Shown here: positions 23,353-35,506 of the stretch, one piece after another
How the letters are laid out: every line of letters begins with the position of its first letter
How positions within the stretch are numbered: the stretch's first letter is position 1
From: Rotaria socialis
Lineage: Eukaryota; Rotifera; Eurotatoria; Philodinida; Philodinidae
Length of the DNA stretch: 64,000 bases
Direction of reading: 5' to 3'
Assembly (NCBI GenBank): GCA_905331475.1
Contig: CAJNYU010004302.1
Coordinates: 1 to 64,000 of the forward strand
Made by a program: the position numbers and the translations under genes
Notes under the pieces: generated by a model
The model's input: only the letters and a program-made list of their open reading frames with translations
What the model was told of the DNA's origin: nothing
Database searches by the model: none

Positions 23353-26300
23353 ATGGTTAATGCAACAGTTTTGCATGATGGACAACAAATTCAAATAAAT
23401 TTACCTGATAATCCATCATTAGATATAATATTTAAATATTTACATGAAAAATTACCAAGAACGTTTGATTTTCGTACCCATATAATTCAATTATTTGATC
23501 CGATAATAGGAGAATTTTTTGATTTAAACGATGATGGTCTTAAATCATGGTATTGTCTTCCATATAAAGAAAAAAATCAAATGCGTTTACAAGTTATTCG
23601 TGCTGGTATTGATTATGATGATACAAATCATCAATGTGAAATAAATACCAATGATCAAAATATGTCAGAAGTTTTCAAAAAAATCGAATGTGATATTGAT
23701 AATTTATTTGGTGCTATTGCAAGTAAAATTTTTACTAGAGAAAGAATTTAAATTCAACATTATCTATTCAGATCTTCAAACAACGGCTAATGGTATTCGT
23801 CAAGATTTCAAATCGGCTCTTGATAAATATCAGAAATATCAGGAAGAAAAAATTTTATCAGCAAAAACCAATGGACAAACAGTAATGCCAAATGTAAATC
23901 GAACACAGAATAGTAATGTTTCACGAGATCAAATTTCGTCGCCTAAAATTCAAAATGGAAATACCGATCGACCAATACGTTATCCAGCTGAAGATATTCG
24001 GTTTAAAAATAAACCAATCCAACAAGAAATTGTTCAACCGATTCCTGTTGTACAACAAGTGCCATTAGTTTCGAACGTCTATCAAGATGATGATGATGAC
24101 GATGACGAAGAATTGGCTGAGCATAATAATAATAATAATACACCTATTGATCAGAGTAAGTCAACGTATAGAGAGTTATTGCTTAGTAATATCCTTGCTT
24201 TAATGCGTATAATTTTTGAATTTCAGCTTTACCGATAGTCGACATTGAAACAGTATTATTAAATGTCGGTGAAGATTTTCAAGCTCTTGTTTCAATTGCT
24301 GTCAATCCATCGTATTTCTTTGTTCAAAATACGCTATATACGCATGATCTTGAAAGACTTGCACAAAGCATGAAGTAAATCGTTGCTTTTATTCTTTTGC
24401 TTTTTAGTTCAGTCATAATTTTAGCGATTACTATTCGGCAACAGATCCACCGTCAGTAACTTATAGACCAATGGAAATGAGTTGTTGTGCGGCTCGTTAT
24501 TCCGTTGATAATCGATGGTATCGTGCTCGAATAAAACGATACAGTTCAGGTAGAAATTTTCATAGAAGAAAATGAATTCTAATGTTGTAAAACTACTTCG
24601 TTCAATTTGTTTAGAAACAACTGTTGAACTTGTCTATCTTGATTATGGTAATAATGAAGAACGTGATATAACTGAATTACGTCCACTTGATCCAGCATTT
24701 ACTGATTTACCTGTTCAAGCTATTTGTGCAGCGCTTGAGGTTGAAAATAAAATTTTTCCAGGATGAATAAAAAATGAGCTATTTTTTTCTAGTTATTACC
24801 ACTAAATGGTGATAATAATAGTTCCTGGACAAAAAAGGCTAGTTTTAAATTTCACGAAGATACACTAACAAAACCACTCGATGTACGTATTATTGCACAG
24901 CCAACGTTACAATGGTAATTATTAGAAAGAATAGAAACGTACGATAAACTAGTTAATGTTTTTTAGGCCAATGTATTTTGTACAACTTACAATTGATGAA
25001 CATACAGTGAGTCGAATGAAAAAGTTTGAACAGCAAACATGAGATTTTGTTGTTTTGCTGTAGGATGTTGCTGAAACATTAATATCATTACGTCATGGTC
25101 GGCGAGCATCACTTGCAGAAATTGTACAAATTGTTGGTCCTCGTCTTGATCTTAATGATTATGCTGCTTATAATTTACCAAAAGAAAGTTCGTTGATATA
25201 GACATTCTTAATTGCTTCAGTAGAGAAGAAACGTCAAAATATTTCCTTTTTCTATTGTAGTTCTAGACAAAGCAGTAAATATCATGATTCCTACGAGACA
25301 ACCAAATCATGCTCCCATTATGCCAAACGCTATGAAACCAGAGAGTGGAGGACGGGTAATAAATCGAATCCGATATGACCTGAAAATATCCGTTTTTTTT
25401 AGGGTAAAATCTCAGCAAATGCGTCCGGTAGAATATCTCGTGCAAGTAATATTCCACCGATTAATTTGAATCTAAACGATAATATTGGCTCATGTACAAT
25501 AACATCGATAATATCGCCATCACATTTTTTTATTCAATTAAGCGAAAAAAATAATTTCGAGCAAATCTATAACAATGTCAATGAAACCTATTTGGAACGT
25601 ATATCATGTGATCGTATGGCACGTTTGAAAAACTTTTCAATCAATGCATTAGGTGTTGCACGAAATAATCGCGATCAACGTTTTTATCGTGTACAAATTA
25701 TAAATCATGACCGCGAACGTAAAGCATTACTCGTACTTTGCATTGATTTTGGTGAATATATAACAGTACAAGAATCGTCCATCTATGAACTTATATCGGA
25801 ATATCAAATCTATCCATCACAGGCAATAAAATGTTCATTAGGTTTAATCCATTCGGTTAATGAAGATTGGTCACGTGAAGCAATGAATTTAATGAATCGT
25901 TTCATTGGCGGAAAAGGTTTTAAAACATTTCGATTCTATTCATTAGGTACATCGACACAAACCATCAAGTAAAATAATTAGCTTTTCGAATAAAAATTAT
26001 TCTTTGTTTTTCTTTTGTCTCTGTCCAGACTTGGCGATTCATCTTTGCCTATCATATTATACGATATGAATACATCTATCAATTCTATCAACGAACAATT
26101 GATTGAAAGAAAACTTGCAATGCCCGATCCAAATTATTTGGAATATATACGTGCTGCTAATGATGCCATGAGTGATTTAAATGGTTATAAAAATCAACGT
26201 ATTAGACAATATATTGAATCTCAAAGAAACTATACTCAAAAACAAACAGATAAAACACAAGCAGCACCATCGGTTTCAGTTGAAAAAAATCAAGTCGATG

Positions 26301-27822
26301 TTCGATATGAACCACCACAAAAACAACAAATTAATAATCCAATTATTAATTCCAATACTATTGAACCACTTCCTCTACCGGATGATGAAGGTTAATATAT
26401 AAACTAAATTTATCTTCTTTGACGAAACTATCTGTTTGACGCTGAGAAATCATTGAGTTTATGCTAAGATTCTTACATGTTTTTTTTTATACTTAGAAAA
26501 TTTACCCTATTGTCCACCTGTGGTCGAACCAGAACCACGACATTGGTATGCTGTTGAAGTCACACATGTGAAGTCGGCTGGTGAATTTTATATTCGATAT
26601 CCATTTGGCCTTGACACGTCACTTGGTCAAGGTGGTGAACGTATGTATTTTGCTCCAGAATAAAATTATCTATTTCTCGAATATTCGAAATTCATAAATT
26701 CTACAAAAACAATTGGGTTTTCTTTTTGCTTCAGCTGCTCGTTATCCTGAAGAAATTGAACCAAATCAAATGCTCAATGATCTTCATCGAAATATGGCGT
26801 AAAGATTTTCTTCATTGATTTTTCTAAAAGCAGAATATTTTTCGCTTCTTTTTTTTTAAAGAGATTTATATTCAACTGAACAACGTCGAGGTATATCAAC
26901 AGCGACTGCATATTGCCGGGGTCAAATGGTTGCTGTTCGCTATCAATCCCATTGGTATCGTGCACGTGTATTAGAATTTAAACCAACAACAAATTTTGCA
27001 TGGGTTTGTGCTATTTCAGATTAGACAAATAACATTATTTTGTTTTTCTTTCAGGTTCAATTTGTTGATCAAGGTGAAACCCGTGAACTAGGCACCAATA
27101 CAATGCGACCATTGCATTCAAAATTTCTTGATTTTCCATTACAAGCCTATCTATGTCGTTTGGATGGGTTTGATGCTACCTATCCATGGACAACACAAGA
27201 TAAAGATTTGTTTAAAAAGAAAATACGTGATAAAATTTTTTATGCAAAAAAAACGCATGGTAATGCAAAATTTTGTTTTTAAAACTCAAACTATTCCATG
27301 TGTTTTCGTTTATATTTAGAACCAAATCTAATTCAATTAGTTGAATTTGTTGATGGTGCACTTGTTTCATTTGATTCATTTTGGAATACACTTCATCATT
27401 CACATAAATCAGTTGAAATACCAAAACCGATTCAATTAAATCGTCATGCGCCTTCAACTGTAGCAAATCCTCGACAAGCATTTTTACCAATGCCAACTAA
27501 TGAAGCGCCTGTTCGTAATCTCCAACCAGTAGTAGCTGGCCTGGTTAATTATGGAAGCGGTTCAGAATATAGTCAAACGTCATCGATGATGCCTAAATCG
27601 TCTGCAACGAAAAAACCAAGCGGTGTAACTATTCCACCGCCACCAGCACCATCCACAAATAGACAACCAATGCAATTCATATCAGCTGGTTTCAAACAAC
27701 CAGTTGACTATACACATTTATCACCTAGTGAACAATTAGCACAATTACAACAGCAAGGAGGCCATCGAATTCAATCAACGGGTGGCTATTCCATTAATAA
27801 ACATTTTCGTCAACAACAATAA
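23353..27822 (+). CDS. Multi-Tudor-domain protein, 1,170 residues
   Basis: Tudor proteins of this type bind dimethyl-arginine tails of Piwi proteins and assemble germ granules. Sixteen exons join in phase: 23353-23722, 23772-24155, 24227-24374, 24425-24549, 24615-24739, 24793-24914, 24967-25006, 25064-25187, 25261-25355, 25403-25968, 26029-26390, 26497-26634, 26735-26798, 26862-27003, 27055-27259 and 27320-27822. Three extended Tudor units show the core pattern: RWYRARIKR then VELVYLDYGNNEERDITELR; RFYRVQIIN then LVLCIDFGEYITVQ; and HWYRARVLEF then VQFVDQGETRELG. The N-terminus (MVNATVLHDGQQIQINL) looks like a ubiquitin- or PB1-like fold, and there is an Asp-rich run at about residue 240. The C-terminus is disordered and Q/P-rich. 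It belongs to the TDRD1/4/6-like group, but an exact orthologue cannot be assigned. Part of exon 14 is duplicated at 28300-28470. Confidence 0.9.
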
Positions 27823-28299
27823 TATGTTTGTTTATAATAGTTATTTAGCTTTTTTCTATGGTGTAGTGAGTGAAACAAACAGAAACACTCTAGTCAGAAA
27901 GCTGCATGTGTGTGTATGTTTCTAATTAAACTTTTGTTACTTTTTTTCTATGTTGAACATGAAGTGTTTTTTTTTCTTGTTCGATTCAGTTTCTTGGTAT
28001 TAACCAGACAAAATATGAATATGAAAGATTTTGAAAACTGTTCAATAATTTCTGATCAACGACGATTAGAACTTATAAAGAAGTTTGAATTAGATAAATT
28101 TTCATGATTGGTTGCATTTTGAGCGTGCTTTCATTAAGAAAAAGAACAGGTTAAGAACGAGCATTTTCAGCACATTTAACGGGTGTTGGTGAGGAGGAAA
28201 TGCCTCCGGCAGACTTGTACGGATGCTATTGGTTAATACGAAAAGGATGTGACTTTGAATGAAACTACCGGATTGTATAATATTAGTGTTTTGCTAAGA
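27823..28299. other. Tudor gene 3' flank
   Basis: Immediate downstream region of the Tudor gene, with T-rich runs. No supported exon. Confidence 0.35.
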
Positions 28300-28470
28300 A
28301 AACGCAATAAATATCTCTTTCACAAGAAGAAATCAGATGCTTAATAATCCTCATTGTTTTTCTATAAGCAGAAGATTTTTCGTTTCTTTTCAAGAGACTT
28401 ATACTCAACTGAACAATGTTGAGGTATATCAAGAAGTCGTTTGGCATACTTGTATGCAAGTTTGAATTGG
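28300..28470 (+). pseudogene. Duplicated fragment of the Tudor gene (intron 13/exon 14)
   Basis: The stretch with GTTTTTCTATAAGCAGAAGA and GACTTATACTCAACTGAACA, then GAGGTATATCAA, closely matches the end of intron 13 and the beginning of exon 14 of the Tudor gene (about 26800-26895). Similarity ends shortly after, where the third Tudor domain should begin. It includes intron sequence, so it arose by DNA-level duplication, not retroposition. Confidence 0.75.
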
Positions 28471-29114
28471 CTGACACTCGAGTAGAGCACCTTGAATATA
28501 TTTGTATAGTTATCTACGGAATATTTCATTTCAATGCATTTTATGATGTTTAAATATATTATTTTAGACTGAATTATGAGGAATATTATAAAATCCTACT
28601 TCAATAGACTTTTATTTTGCTCGAACGTTCTATGATGAATCATCGGTTATTTGTTGATTTACGCGGATTTATCAAAACTAATGTAAACATTTATCTTACT
28701 GAAAAGGAAACAAAAGTGCATTCGATCATTATGGATTTTTTTCATATTCAATTGCATTACAATAGAAAAATGATCACGAAGATATGATAAATTGTTGCAT
28801 AGGCTTCATTAGTAAGCTTTTATTTTTGTTTTCTACACTATTAAGTATTCTAGCTGTGCTTAATGTTATGATTCGAAATATCAAATTAGTAACGTACGTC
28901 TATGAATGGTCAACGGGTTGTAAATATTGCATGTACACTTCTCCTGATGTTGCTATTCTAGGTTTTCATTTAGAACAATGCATTGTTATGTTAAACACTG
29001 ATATTTATTAAGGAACATGACAACGAAAAAAAGAAGAAAAAAAGAGAACTCGTTGATTTGATTTTTCAAACGAGTGTGTATGTATGTCCTTAAGCAGTTG
29101 TTGGTTGCTCATGA

Positions 29115-29440
29115 CCATTGTTTATTATCTTCATGTTCATCGATCAGCCTGTAAATGAAAGAAATAGTTACATAATATGTTAGAAATTCGTTGTTAATAT
29201 AAACTGAAAGAACAACGCAGAACATTTAAGATGAAATATTCTTTAAAAAATGCGAAGGTCAATTCTATGTAATCTCTCGCTAAAGAAATGCTTGTTTAAT
29301 TATCAATAGAAATTAGAATATTTTCATAAACGACTTTCATTGCGGAAAGCGTACTTACTCATCGTAATTAAGTGTAAATCGCCATTTACCTCGCCGATTT
29401 TTTTAAAGCGCATTTGAACATTCATCTGCATGTCGTCGCC
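29115..29440 (-). CDS. Possible minus-strand terminal exons, unidentified
   Basis: On the minus strand an AAACAG acceptor (near 29443) opens ISGDDMQMNVQMRFKKIGEV, continuing NGDLHLITM to a good GTAAGT donor near 29358. A second exon follows a TTTACAG acceptor near 29157, but in the matching phase it stops at once (S then TGA). In another frame it would read LIDEHEDNKQWS. Either the first exon ends at an earlier donor or this is decayed. Upstream exons were not found. Confidence 0.25.
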
Positions 29441-29619
29441 GCTGATCTGTTTTATTGATGGTCGGAAAATTTCCCCATACTTTTAAATTGTTCTTGTCAT
29501 TTAGTTTCTATTTATGGCGAATAAGTCGAGAAAAATGTTTGGTTTCATTCAACGCATTCGGCATGCCGAACATTTGCTTTTTCAATACATGCCAATGAGA
29601 ATATTTCAATAGTACTTAT

Positions 29620-29705
29620 ATATATCCAGTTATTCGAGTCAATTCATGAAAACAATTCTACAATATCTCTGTATAAATTCTTTAATCTGAAATAACTGGA
29701 TATAC
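29620..29705. repeat. Short inverted repeat TATATCCAGTTATT
   Basis: TATATCCAGTTATT at about 29623-29636 is repeated inverted as AATAACTGGATATA at about 29691-29704. A third, partial copy (TATAACTGGATGTCTCTAT) lies near 29776. Probably a small foldback fragment. Confidence 0.55.
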
Positions 29706-29882
29706 ATTTAACATATTTAATAAAAATCTCATCGACATGTACGAAAAGTATTGCTCTATGCACACCTCAAGTAGTATAACTGGATGTCTCTATAAAAGTC
29801 TTTAAATTGTCAGTTTAAGTTTTAGGTAAAATGTTTCATACAATCACTCTAGTAAATAGAATCATACGTACGTAATGATAGG

Positions 29883-30041
29883 CTATTTTTTGCCTCCAAG
29901 TACAATGCCACCTGCTCCAGCTTTTGCTTCTCGTTTCGCCTTTTCGGCAGCACGCTTCTCGTCTTTAGCATGACCACCTTTGGGTTTGTTTTTTTCAGAT
30001 TTAGCACTTGGCTTTGGTTTGAACGTTTCTTTTGGTGGCAT
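29883..30041 (-). CDS. Small basic Lys/Ala-rich protein, 52 residues
   Basis: A single exon from ATG at 30041 to TAG at 29883. It starts MPPKETFKPKPSAKSEKNKP and ends GAGGIVLGGKK. Composition is Lys/Ala/Gly with a central charged helix (DEKRAAEKAKREAKA). The even codon use and clean start and stop suggest a real short gene, perhaps a nucleic-acid or ribosome-associated peptide, but I cannot name a family. No signal peptide or membrane segment. Confidence 0.55.
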   Translation of the reverse strand: MPPKETFKPKPSAKSEKNKPKGGHAKDEKRAAEKAKREAKAGAGGIVLGGKK

Positions 30042-32215
30042 CTTGGTCCTTTGTTTGTTTGTTTTTGAAAAAAAAATTGATCAACGTATATTGTAAACGA
30101 TTCTAGATCGTCTTGAAACTAGCAGAAATCTGAAATATGTTAAAACATGTATCACATGTTTAGAAGACGGAAGAAGCAATATCGCCGGATAAAATCGAAA
30201 TTACTTTTCTTATTCCGCGTGATCGAATGACGACTGACGAGAATATTTATGTCCTCGGCACCATTTTGTATATGACCTTATACAAACGTATATTAACCTC
30301 TCTCTGATTTATAATATTAGCTGATAAATATTCATCCCGTAGATGGTGGACTCATACGCTATTTTTTTCACTATCAGAATAAAAAAGAATAGGAGTGGAT
30401 AGAAATGAAAGATTTCAACAGTACAATTTTATTTTCTTGCTCAGAGAGCTATAACAAACTGAAAAAAACGACAAAAAAACTGCTGGATTATAATACAAAA
30501 CTCTCGTCGAAGTTTACAAATAGATCGAATAAAATTTTATTTCAATGATATGGATTGAACACAAGCATTCTATAAATTGTCTTCATTTAGAGAATTAATA
30601 TTTCAAAAAGTAATTGAATCATATTCATGAAAATAGAGAAACACAAAAATATTCTAACTACTGTACATGAGTTTTATTAATTTCTTTTTAGATATGAAGT
30701 TCTGGGATTGTATCTGAATAAATATTTATATACGGTGATGATAGTACTTATGCTTATTAAATGTCTTGCAAGAGCATAATTCTGAAAATTTTATCACCTT
30801 GTATTGTTTTTTTTTATTGTCACACTTCTTTTCTCTATACGCAGATTAACAGAAAATAAAAGCTTCAATTGATTATGATAAAAAATAACGGTTCGAAGCT
30901 CTCACTATGAACATTTATTTTCTATTGTTATTTTTATCTTCAATTGAGAATTTCGCTCGAGTATAGATAATTATTTTCAGTAGCAAAATATTTCTTTGAA
31001 ATTTGAATGTAGAAAAACTTTCTTTTTTTCTCAGTCTAAACACGAAGAAATAGTTACTGAAAATTATATTCAAAAGGATGGATGATCATCAATATGATTA
31101 GATCGGTAGATTTTTTTTCTAAACTTACTAAAAATAAATGTGTTATATATTGGTGATCTTATATTTGGTGATATAATTAAATAAATTTAAAAAAGCATGG
31201 AGAACTATGATTGTTGTAGTTGAATTGAATACTTTAGAAGGATCAGATACATACATTATTGAATCAATTCCAATCATGAGCCAGCTACAATTTAAAAAAT
31301 CAAAACAAAATACATCATCAGATTCGATCTGAGATGTCATATTGACATGAAGCCTATAAAACGTTGTCTGCTCATTTGATCGGAGTGAATTTTGAAAGGT
31401 TATGGATGTGGAGAAGAAAAGAATGCTAAATATACCCCACACTCATACCCTTTCCTCCTAAAATATGTCTGTTTTACGATAAATGAACATATTTATGGTA
31501 CAGTAGAAATGAGAATTCTACGAAATTCAAAATTCTGCTATTAGTTAAGTTTAATTTCTACTAATGGTACCCAGGATAAGAATGAAGATCGACCACCCAA
31601 TATATACCATTCTGAATGACGTAAAAACACAAAGCGTGAAATTCTGCACATTTTTGTGCTTATTTTATTTTTTTATGACTACAAAAACCTTTTGTAGATG
31701 AAATAATAGTAAAAGTTGCATGTAATAAAACCTGTTAAGAAAAAAAAACCTAAAATCTCGTGAAATTATAGTTGTTAACGCATAAAACACGTAAATCAGA
31801 AAAATATCTACGTATTTTAACTCTTAAATGTTGTAACGCGCTATTTTCAGACGTTTTTCTGACTGGACAGAGGGAAACAACTGACTTCGTAGAACTGAAA
31901 TCATTCGAAATCAATAGAATTATGTAATCAACTGTTTCTCTCATTTTTTTATAGCCTTTAAAAAGGGCCATCGAATGAGTTATACTAGAAAAAAGTGTCC
32001 ATTCCATTTTTGAAGACAAAATTCCAGCACAAAAAATACTCAGCTTGGCGAGTTCTATCAGAAATGTATGAAACTGGAAGCTGAAACAACAAAAAGTCGA
32101 TAGACGAATTTGTGATGTTATGCGCCCCTGTCCGTTGGCTTTGAAAATTTACCAGTCAGAAATAGCCTGAACGGGTTTCGCTCGTCTCGTTGTCTACCTA
32201 TTTCCCGCGAAAAAC
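30042..32215. other. Intergenic, nothing recognised
   Basis: About 2.2 kb of AT-rich sequence. Open frames on both strands are short and low-complexity without splice support. Confidence 0.4.
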
Positions 32216-32955
32216 GTGTATTTTGCAAAATTTAGTGAATGTGAAACTCAAAGAGGAAAAGCAAGGTTTGCGATTTCAAGATTTCAAAGGTTTTTGCAAG
32301 TGAAAAGCCCTCGTTCATATTTTCTCCTTTACAAGTATGCTAATTTCGCCACACATTTCTGGTTCATTCATTTTTTGGGGTCAAACTATTCACTGCCAAT
32401 TGGACTGCGGCATGATTCGAAACTCGATTGTATAAATTTGAATGAATTATTGAAAACTTTAAATGATAGTGGCAATATGATCTTTTAAATATTATGATTT
32501 TGGATGCTTGTCGCACTGATAAAGACAATGATGCTTGGGAAATGAAAACTGCCAATGAAGATGAATGCCGCATACCAGCATTTGGCAAAGCATTAACAGC
32601 AAATAGTCGTACACAAACTAAATTACAATTTGTTTTAATATTCTCATATGATCCCGGTACAGTATCCTTTGTTGGTGATTCTGCAATGGGTACAAATAGT
32701 TTATTTATATCCGCACTGTTAAATCATCTGTCAAAACCAAATTTACGACTTGAAGATATGATGCTGCAAATTACACAAGAAGTATTAGGAAAATCTACGA
32801 TGATACAACGGCCATGGCTCCACACATGTCTAACGGAACCATTTTATTTCAATAAAGGTCTGTACTCTGTAATGAAGACATTTGTTTTTGATCTTCATCT
32901 TCTGCTTTCTACGACAACACTATTCATAAAAATGCTTCATCAATTTGCACTCTAA
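32216..32955 (+). pseudogene. Caspase-like (peptidase C14) remnant
   Basis: Caspase-like peptidases cut after acidic or basic residues using a His-Cys pair. The catalytic-Cys motif is intact at 32494 onward (MILDACRTDKDND), followed by typical downstream strands (FVLIFSYDPGTVSFVGDSAM, SLFISALLNHLSKPNLRLED, then LTEPFYFNK). The preceding part (YSLPIGLRHDSKLDCINLNE, LLKTLNDSGNMIF) is in another frame: one extra T near 32486 shifts it and creates a stop. The His-Gly motif expected before SLPI is not recognisable; that stretch reads FWFIHFLGSNYS. Because of the frameshift and the lost His motif I call it a pseudogene. A telomere-motif hairpin lies 55 bp downstream. Confidence 0.7.
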
Positions 32956-33010
32956 GACTCTTTTGAAGATTGATTGTGAAACATCTAGAAAAAATCGTTA
33001 AGCTAGGATA

Positions 33011-33055
33011 CGGGTGTGGGTCATGAGTAAAGACACCTTCACGTCCACAACCGCA
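33011..33055. repeat. Telomere-motif module 2 (weak)
   Basis: CGGGTGTGGGTCATGAGTAA starts at 33011. The right side has only GTCCACAACCGC, so inversion is partial. TCATGAGTAA resembles the GTCTAAGTAAACGG that follows the G-rich side of module 4, hinting at a shared core. Confidence 0.5.
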
Positions 33056-33520
33056 TTGTTTTTTCCTTATATAAGCAGAATTTTGTTTTTAAATAATTCT
33101 ATTAAATATACTTTATAGTTTTACTAATGTTCAGCCTTGAGCTATTCAGCATCGAGATGTCCATAAAGCTTCTAATTTTTCAAGCAACAACTGGCATCAT
33201 TAGATGAATGTTTCAATAGATAGAGTCGTCAACGGGTCGAAATGTAGATAGCCTACATGTTTTGCTTCAATCACATGTCAAGTGTAGAGCACACCGACCG
33301 GGTTGTCTTTGAGTTGGTAAGAAAGAAAGCGGAGTTCTGTCGTTCTCTTTTAAGATTTTTCCTATTGATAAGAGCGCGAATTTAATCTTCCAGCTGAGAA
33401 ATAATTACTATCAGATCTATTCTCCATCGACAATTTGAATAGATTGGTGGCTTTGAGAACCACCTACAGAGAAAACTAGTCTTTCATTCTCAGACTATAT
33501 AAATACTGAAATTTTTTAAG
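33056..33520. other. Intergenic, nothing recognised
   Basis: No supported exon. It ends in a T-rich tract and AAG acceptor at 33518-33520. Confidence 0.35.
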
Positions 33521-33876
33521 AACCACAAGCCACCGCGCCAAACAATTCACGATATTCCGACAAGGAATTCGTTTACGAGGGATGTGCTTGTGGTAGATGT
33601 GACCTTTTTCGTGATTGGCATTGGTATCCTGATAGTATGAGGAAGCATTATACAAACCGTAGTAATGCAAGTTGTACTGGTAGTGAATATGTTGATCCTT
33701 ATGTTGACGAGGATGGCGCGCCTGGGGATTCCTATCGTCATCGTGCCTACATTGAGGATGATGATTATGATAATCTTGATCTTGATTGTGATTGCATAGA
33801 TATTGATGGTGTATATCATACTGGCCTTACTGTTGATGAATATGGTGATTTGTGTGAATGTCATAGTAATAAATAG
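33521..33876 (+). CDS. Terminal exon of an Asp-rich, Cys-containing protein
   Basis: After an ATTTTTTAAG acceptor, 118 codons stay open to a TAG at 33874-33876. The peptide has a Cys cluster, EFVYEGCACGRCDLFRDWHW, then a strongly acidic repeat-like tail: AYIEDDDYDNLDLDCDCIDI, then DGVYHTGLTVDEYGDLCECH. Alternating Asp with Cys suggests metal binding. The pattern is too ordered for chance but I do not recognise a family. 5' exons were not found. Confidence 0.45.
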
Positions 33877-34381
33877 TAGATTTGAGAAGCCGCACTTTGT
33901 GTGATTCGGTTCAGAACAGTAATATGATATGGAACGGTTGATTATCTTAGAAAAAATAAAAGTTTTAAGAGTGTTTAGCTCTCAAACTATCAATCGAAGA
34001 AGTTTGGTAAAGTTACCTGCCCCTCCTTACGCTTCAATGGGTGTCCTGTAGTCAGCATTTTTTGCATCCAAACTAGCACAAATTTTTATCTGATGTTTGA
34101 AAATTCGTGAATAACATTCCGAATGCAATACGTATTTTGATCTGAGAATCGGGCTCATCCAGAAAGAATTAGTTAATACATGCAAACATTTTCCAGAAGG
34201 ATCTGTCGCGCAGCGAAGCTTTATTTTGCACCCTTCAAACCAAATACATTGGGTTGCAATTTTAAAACAAATTGTTACATTCAACTCAGAAGTTTATGCA
34301 ATTTCACCGTTGAAGGCGGTACCGCTTCTGACATTTACTAAAAAAGGGAGCTGCTGTTGGGCTCAGAATGAAATCACAACC
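33877..34381. other. Intergenic, nothing recognised
   Basis: Open frames on both strands lack splice support and family likeness. Confidence 0.35.
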
Positions 34382-34444
34382 TGGGGTGTGGGTCATATTG
34401 CACAGGATATTCGCCCACACCCACCCACACCCACACCCTCAAGT
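34382..34444. repeat. Telomere-motif hairpin module 3
   Basis: TGGGGTGTGGGTCATATTGC begins at 34382. The right side, CCCACACCCACCCACACCCA at 34413-34432 and on through CACCCTCAAG, is inverted to it. The total is only about 62 bp, with a 15-25-bp core. The right end CACACCCTCAAG is the inverse of the CTTGAGGGTGTG left end of module 5. Confidence 0.85.
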
Positions 34445-35011
34445 TTAATAAAAACCTGTTTGTTTGTTGTTAAACGGTGAAATTAATTCTACTACTCGGT
34501 GAAAAACTGTCAAAAGCTAATTAACTGCTTCTAATCGATGAAATGTATTCGATCAAGCTTGATAAGACTCATAGGCATGCATTTTTTAAATGTTTGATTC
34601 CATGTGATTCTGAACAATTATGTGTGATTCAGATGATTCTATCGCCATAGAATCAGTCTTTTCCATCGTGTCGTTACACCATCGACTACTACACTAAAGC
34701 TACTACTATCTCGTTCGAAACGAATTCAATCAATTTTGGTAAATACTTCAGCTACCACAATATTACCATTAATGAAATGCCTTGGTAGAGCTGCTCTCTC
34801 GTCTGATTAGCCCAACGATTAGTTCAATTATGTATCTTTAATGGTACTTGTTATTTTGAAATAGTTCATGAACAAAAAGCTTATTTTCGATGCTTAAATA
34901 ACATCATCTTTAAAAATGCTTGTTTTTTAACATTGAAAATTTATTGTGCCATACACAGGTTCACAATCAGCTTTAAAAATCGAATTCAAATGATACTGGA
35001 ATAGCACCAAG
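34445..35011. other. Intergenic, nothing recognised
   Basis: AT-rich region downstream (minus strand) of the secreted protein gene. No supported exon. Confidence 0.35.
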
Positions 35012-35485
35012 TTACAGTTTATAGAAAAATTTAATGAAAGTTCCATAGCATATATACTGATCCCCAGCATCGAAACGAAACTTCATTGTCGGTCTTTCGC
35101 CGTGTGATACTGCAAAGCATAGAGGCTTCCCACTTGATGGATTCCATTCGACGGGGACCTCGCGTCCGTCGTCGGTCTTACGAAATGCATTTGCGCATCC
35201 AACCGGCGACATACACAACTCGTATGGATTCAACAAGTGACTTTTGAACAAAACTGTCATATTGTACATTGGTCCACCCCAAAATAAAGATATATTCAAG
35301 CAATTATTACCATAGTATAGACGATCTGCAATGAATGTTCCATTTACACAGCTTGCCGGAATGTACTGGAAACAGTCTTTGGTAGGTTCAACGTCGATCA
35401 TACAATCGTCGCTGCTGTATTGGCACAGCACGGCTATCGAAATAGAGGCAATAAACACAACGAAAAGATTAATATGGAACGACAT
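35012..35485 (-). CDS. Small secreted cysteine-rich protein, 157 residues
   Basis: A single-exon gene. From the Met at 35485 the protein has a short N-region and a hydrophobic core (NLFVVFIASISIAVLC) typical of a signal peptide, cleaved near the Cys-Gln. The mature part has eight cysteines (around DDC, KDC, SC, NNC, ELC, GC, LC and IC), enough for four disulfides, and N-glycosylation motifs NGT, NIS and NMT. An alternative Met at 35506 adds seven residues (MFKVAHI). A secreted or defence-type role is possible but not shown. No family recognised. Confidence 0.65.
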   Translation of the reverse strand: MSFHINLFVVFIASISIAVLCQYSSDDCMIDVEPTKDCFQYIPASCVNGTFIADRLYYGNNCLNISLFWGGPMYNMTVLFKSHLLNPYELCMSPVGCANAFRKTDDGREVPVEWNPSSGKPLCFAVSHGERPTMKFRFDAGDQYICYGTFIKFFYKL

Positions 35486-35506
35486 TATATGGGCCACTTT
35501 AAACAC

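Noticed and set aside
33547-33864. Ile/Thr-rich minus-strand frame
   Set aside because: Shadow of the Asp-rich coding exon on the plus strand.
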